Shown here in pieces: positions 14,565 to 17,409 of a DNA stretch of 17,409 nt. The notes under the pieces were generated by a model, which saw nothing but the letters and a program-made list of their open reading frames with translations, was not told the DNA's origin and did not search any database. Position numbers and translations under genes: made by a program. The DNA is from Pseudomonadota bacterium (GTDB taxonomy: Bacteria > Pseudomonadota > Gammaproteobacteria > Burkholderiales > SG8-39): the NCBI GenBank assembly GCA_021848555.1, contig JAJZUN010000007.1:1-17409 (forward strand), in the 5' to 3' direction. Numbering within the stretch: position 1 is the stretch's first letter; every line of letters starts with the position of its first letter.

Positions 14565-14999
14565 TCAAAGCTGCGCTGCGGCCCAACGCACGATATCCTG
14601 AGCCGACATCGCTCCCGCCTGCCGCGCCACTTCACGCCCGCCTTTGAATAGCGCAAGGGTGGGAATGCTGCGGATGGCGTATTGGGCGCCGAGCGCCTGT
14701 TCCGCTTCGGTGTCCACCTTGGCCAGGCGCACGCGGGGTTCGAGGATGCCGGCGGCTTGGACGAACTGCGGCGCCATCATTTTGCACGGGCCGCACCACG
14801 GTGCCCAGAAATCCACCAGCACCGGGATGTCGTTGCGCTCGATATGCTTGGCAAAGGTGGCTGCGCTCAGTTCCATCGGGTGAGCGGTGAACAGAGGCCG
14901 GTGGCATTTTCCGCAGTTGGGCGCCTGCTCCAGTTTTGCGGCTAGTACGCGGTTGACCGCGTTGCAGTGCGGACAGACGAGATGCAGTGAATCGTTCAT
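14565..14999 (-). CDS. trxC: Thioredoxin 2 (TrxC) with N-terminal zinc-ribbon
   Basis: A 144-residue cytoplasmic thioredoxin of the TrxC type. Two N-terminal CXXC pairs (CPHC and CGKC) form the zinc-binding ribbon that distinguishes TrxC from TrxA. The active site is WCGPC in FWAPWCGPCKMM, followed by the cis-Pro segment SIPTLALFKGG. It reduces disulfides and responds to oxidative stress in other bacteria. The ATG at 14999 lies 5 bases after the ATP-grasp gene stop, so the two are almost certainly co-transcribed. The frame continues upstream to 15293, but that part overlaps the ATP-grasp gene. A reduced-thiol supply would also suit ArsM and other arsenic chemistry, which is inference. Confidence 0.95.
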   Translation of the reverse strand: MNDSLHLVCPHCNAVNRVLAAKLEQAPNCGKCHRPLFTAHPMELSAATFAKHIERNDIPVLVDFWAPWCGPCKMMAPQFVQAAGILEPRVRLAKVDTEAEQALGAQYAIRSIPTLALFKGGREVARQAGAMSAQDIVRWAAAQL

Positions 15000-15004
15000 G
15001 AGCT

Positions 15005-16447
15005 TCAATCGTTTGGTGTGACTTCGAAATAGCTGGGGGCGACATCGTCCAAAATCAAATGCCCATCGATCTGCGGCACCACGACCACTGGCGCGAAACC
15101 GCCACCCGGGGTGCGGAAATTGGTGGTCTGGCCGGAGTACATGCGCGCCGCGAGGAGCAGGACTTTGCCGTCGTAGGTGTAGGCGCGCACATCGAATTTC
15201 AGATCCGCCTGCACGCCGTCGACCTCGGTCGCGCGTTCGCCCGGCGGCACCAGCGCCTGGGCGACGAAGTCCCCGGCGAGGATCTCGCCCCAAACCCGGC
15301 GTGTGAGTTTGTCCCCGCGGTAGGCCGCCTTGCCGCTGTAGCCCGCTACCGGCTTGAAGAACAGGCGGCGGCGATTGGCCCAGAGTTCGCCGGCGCGCTC
15401 CGCCGTCACCATCCGGGTCTGCGGCACGACCGCCTTGAGCAAATCGCGATCAGCCTCGGACGCGCCCCATGCGGCCAGCAACGCAGCGTCGCTCAGGGCG
15501 ATGAGGTTGCGCTTGTCCGAGTGCAGCGCATGCGCGCGCGGGTGCGGGGTCAGCACGACCGCACCGGCCTCGTACGCGTCGCTCAAAGCCCGGTGTCCGG
15601 GTTCTGAAAAATAGAAATCGGTCAGCCGGTTGTAGACCATGTCCACCACCGTGCCCTGGTGCCAGAGCTTGCCCTCGCGCCACTCGAGCTCGCTCGGATC
15701 GGCGATGCTGGCGGCAACCCCATGACGCCGGAATAGTTGCTGCACCAACTCGAATTCCGGCGCCAGATACTGCGCGGCAGGTTCATCGTTCACGATCGCA
15801 AGCGAACCCATGGGCGCAGCGCCGCGCTGCAGCCGCCACTCGGCGACGAACATGTCGAAGAACGCCTGCTCTCGCGTGTGCAGTTCGGTGTCCGGCATGA
15901 AGGCCCAATTCATGGCCTCGCAACAAGAGCGCTGCGCGCGCGCCAGTGCTGTGGTGAGCAAGGCGCCGCCGGCATTGGTGTTGATCTCGATCAGGTGCGG
16001 TCCCTGCGGACCGAGGTGAAAATCGTAGCCCATGAACGCGCCCGCCGGGCCGAACGCATGTTGCGCGATCGCGGGCGCGCGCGACAGGGCCGCTGCCTGG
16101 TATTGAGGCAGGGCAATGACGCGCTCGATCGCTGCCACCGTGGCCGCGATGGTGGCTGCCATCGCGGGTGACACAAATACCACCGTCGATGAAAACAGGT
16201 GCGGCCGCGTCTGCAGGATGCGCTGTGCCATGCCGGCGAGGCTGGGATCGCTTTCGAGTTGCTCGCGCAAGCGCTCGGCGTTCAGGGTGCGGCAATAGCA
16301 CCACTTGTTCAGGCCTTCGACCAGGTTCATATCGGACAGCGGGCCGTGGTTCAGGGATGTGATTGCTTCGATGGTGTGGGGAGGATGCGCAGGCGTGTGC
16401 CCGGTTCGTGCCGCCGGTACGGGGCCATCAGGGTGTAGTCTGGTCAT
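15005..16447 (-). CDS. ATP-grasp-like protein of unknown substrate
   Basis: A 480-residue protein from the ATG at 16447; an ATG at 16330 would give 441 residues, and neither has a clear ribosome site. The C-terminal third has ATP-grasp features: FFKPVAGYSGKAAYRGDK near 363-380 with a likely ATP-binding Lys, DLKFDVRAYTYDGKV near 415-428, and TTNFRTPGGGFAPV near 441-454. The N-terminal third holds HLIEINTNAGG near 151-161, which resembles the metal-binding EIN-x-N motif that normally ends an ATP-grasp domain; this suggests a permuted or duplicated arrangement, as in circularly permuted ATP-grasp families. Glutathionylspermidine-synthase-like or peptide-ligase activity is possible but not shown. 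It is followed closely by trxC and preceded by the small disulfide protein. Confidence 0.75.
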   Translation of the reverse strand: MTRLHPDGPVPAARTGHTPAHPPHTIEAITSLNHGPLSDMNLVEGLNKWCYCRTLNAERLREQLESDPSLAGMAQRILQTRPHLFSSTVVFVSPAMAATIAATVAAIERVIALPQYQAAALSRAPAIAQHAFGPAGAFMGYDFHLGPQGPHLIEINTNAGGALLTTALARAQRSCCEAMNWAFMPDTELHTREQAFFDMFVAEWRLQRGAAPMGSLAIVNDEPAAQYLAPEFELVQQLFRRHGVAASIADPSELEWREGKLWHQGTVVDMVYNRLTDFYFSEPGHRALSDAYEAGAVVLTPHPRAHALHSDKRNLIALSDAALLAAWGASEADRDLLKAVVPQTRMVTAERAGELWANRRRLFFKPVAGYSGKAAYRGDKLTRRVWGEILAGDFVAQALVPPGERATEVDGVQADLKFDVRAYTYDGKVLLLAARMYSGQTTNFRTPGGGFAPVVVVPQIDGHLILDDVAPSYFEVTPND

Positions 16448-16466
16448 CTGATCTGCGGGATGGTGT

Positions 16467-16715
16467 TCAGGCCTGCCCGGCGGCCAGCCACTGCGCGATT
16501 TTGTCGCGGCTGGGCACGCCGCCTGCATGCACCACCTTGCCGTCTATCACCACGCCCGGCGTGGACATGATGCCGTAGCGCATGACCTCGCGCAATTCCT
16601 CGATTTTCTGCAGGCTGACGGCGACACCCTTGGCCTTTGCCACCTCCTCGATCAGCGCGATGGTGGTGCCGCAGTTGCCGCAGCAGCCGGTGCCGAGCAC
16701 CTTGATTTGTTTCAT
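16467..16715 (-). CDS. Small redox-active disulfide protein (TM0996/MTH895-type thioredoxin fold)
   Basis: An 82-residue single-domain thioredoxin-fold protein with the start pattern MKQIKVLGTGCCGNC, carrying a CXXC pair (Cys12, Cys15) next to an extra Cys11. The cis-Pro region is MSTPGVVIDGKVVHAGG, and a short C-terminal helix follows. Members of this family usually lie beside COG0701 permeases, as here, and are thought to be their redox partners. The ATG at 16715 has a GAGGAG ribosome site 8 bases upstream, and the gene begins 19 bases after the permease stop. It may pass electrons or a bound metal or metalloid; the details are unknown. Confidence 0.88.
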   Translation of the reverse strand: MKQIKVLGTGCCGNCGTTIALIEEVAKAKGVAVSLQKIEELREVMRYGIMSTPGVVIDGKVVHAGGVPSRDKIAQWLAAGQA

Positions 16716-16734
16716 GACGGACTCCTCGTTGTGA

Positions 16735-17409
16735 TTAGAGAACGGCGTTGAACACGTAGCCCACGATCAGGATGCCCGTGGCGACCACGCCGACAAATGT
16801 GGCGATCAGGCGGATCTTGAGCACCTTGCGCAGGATGGTCATCTCGGGCAGCGAGAGGGCGATCACGCTCATCATGAACGCGAGCACCGTTCCCAGCGCC
16901 GCGCCCTTGGCGAGCAGCGCCTGCACGATAGGGATGATGCCGGCCGCGCTGCTGTACATGGGCACGCCGATCACCACCGCAAGCGGCACCGCCCACCAGG
17001 CGTCCTTGCCCATGAACGAAGCCATGAAGTCCTGCGGCACATAGCCGTGTATGCCCGCGCCGATCGCGATGCCGCCGACGATGTAGGGCCAGACCCGGCC
17101 CACGATTTCGCGCACTGCGGAAAAGCCGGCATCAAGCCGTTCGCCGAGGCTGAGCCTGTCCTCCCCGACGACGGCGACAGTGTGCGGCATGTCGCGCACC
17201 CAGTCCTCCAGATACGCTTCCATTTTCAGCCTGCCGATCACCCAGCCGGACACGATCGCCACCGTCAATCCCAAACCAAGATAGAGCAGCGCGACGTTCC
17301 AGCCGAACATGGCGAACAGCAGCGTCAGCGCGACTTCGTTGACCATGGGCGCGGAAATCAGGAAGGAGAAAGTCACGCCCAGCGGCACCCCCGCCTGCAC
17401 GAAACCGAT
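16735..17409 (-). CDS. COG0701 (ArsP-like) permease, N-terminus beyond the window
   Basis: The frame is open to base 17409, so the N-terminal part is missing; about 224 residues remain. The visible part starts GVTFSFLISAPMVNEVAL, a family hallmark, then a transmembrane pair, a hydrophilic loop (DWVRDMPHTVAVVGEDRLSLGERL), and further segments with GVPMYSSAAGIIPIVQALL and SLPEMTILRKVLKIRLI, ending in a final transmembrane helix. Related permeases include ArsP, which exports trivalent organoarsenicals, and others linked to metal export. The partial sequence carries no cysteine, so the metal-thiol chemistry of ArsP cannot be confirmed. With the disulfide protein and arsM nearby, a metalloid export role is plausible. 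The GTG at 17400 is an internal valine. Confidence 0.88.
   Translation of the reverse strand: MGFVQAGVPLGVTFSFLISAPMVNEVALTLLFAMFGWNVALLYLGLGLTVAIVSGWVIGRLKMEAYLEDWVRDMPHTVAVVGEDRLSLGERLDAGFSAVREIVGRVWPYIVGGIAIGAGIHGYVPQDFMASFMGKDAWWAVPLAVVIGVPMYSSAAGIIPIVQALLAKGAALGTVLAFMMSVIALSLPEMTILRKVLKIRLIATFVGVVATGILIVGYVFNAVL

Noticed and set aside
14436..14651. Small plus-strand frame between the sensor gene and trxC
   Set aside because: It runs into trxC on the opposite strand, has no ribosome site and shows no recognisable features.
15000..15293. Upstream extension of the trxC frame
   Set aside because: The extra residues overlap the ATP-grasp gene, while the ATG at 14999 begins the normal TrxC zinc ribbon.
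1..17409. tRNA, rRNA, CRISPR array or insertion sequence
   Set aside because: No such structure was seen: no repeat-spacer pattern, transposase or tRNA-like fold was recognised by eye.

Overview
The window is high-GC DNA that looks like a betaproteobacterium (Burkholderiales or Rhodocyclales type). The pointers are a Bug/TctC-family binding protein, a zinc-finger thioredoxin (trxC), an FNR/Anr-type box and the general style of the proteins. This placement is inference. Almost everything from 1763 to the right edge is on the minus strand. Only the first two genes are on the plus strand, and they are metabolic genes of a different unit.

Layout. (1) 1-1680, plus: the end of a tripartite-tricarboxylate (Bug) periplasmic binding protein, then an M20 amidohydrolase. 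(2) 1763-10210, minus: a tightly packed cluster of eight genes, transcribed right to left. They are a Tat-exported molybdopterin oxidoreductase of the ArrA/ArxA/PsrA type, a four-cluster ferredoxin subunit, a small diheme cytochrome c, a TorD-type chaperone, a cytoplasmic polyferredoxin, MoaA, a YdjA-like nitroreductase and the arsenite methyltransferase ArsM. (3) 10211-10600: a 390-base regulatory region with a good FNR/Anr box, a matching -10 element and several inverted repeats. (4) 10601-14341, minus: a response regulator, a sensor kinase and a Tat-exported PhnD-like binding protein, in the X-S-R arrangement known from AioXSR and ArxXSR arsenite sensing. (5) 14565-17409, minus: thioredoxin 2, an ATP-grasp-like protein of unknown substrate, a TM0996-type small redox-disulfide protein and a COG0701 (ArsP-like) permease cut by the window edge.

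How they may work together. The PhnD-like protein has a single cysteine in its mature part and probably senses an oxyanion, perhaps arsenite or antimonite, in the periplasm. It would signal through the kinase and regulator to the molybdoenzyme operon, which also appears to be switched on at low oxygen by an FNR-type factor. The enzyme would exchange electrons through its FeS subunit and the diheme cytochrome, since no NrfD/PsrC-type membrane subunit is present. ArsM at one end and the permease plus disulfide protein at the other suggest a metalloid island. The substrate is not proved by the sequence: the catalytic pocket motif matches neither the ArrA nor the ArxA signature.

The most interesting points are the unusual molybdoenzyme, the diheme cytochrome replacing a membrane anchor, a response regulator that has lost the sigma54-contact GAFTGA loop, a kinase lacking the usual Asp in its G1 box, and a well-formed FNR class II promoter with an upstream 20-base palindrome.
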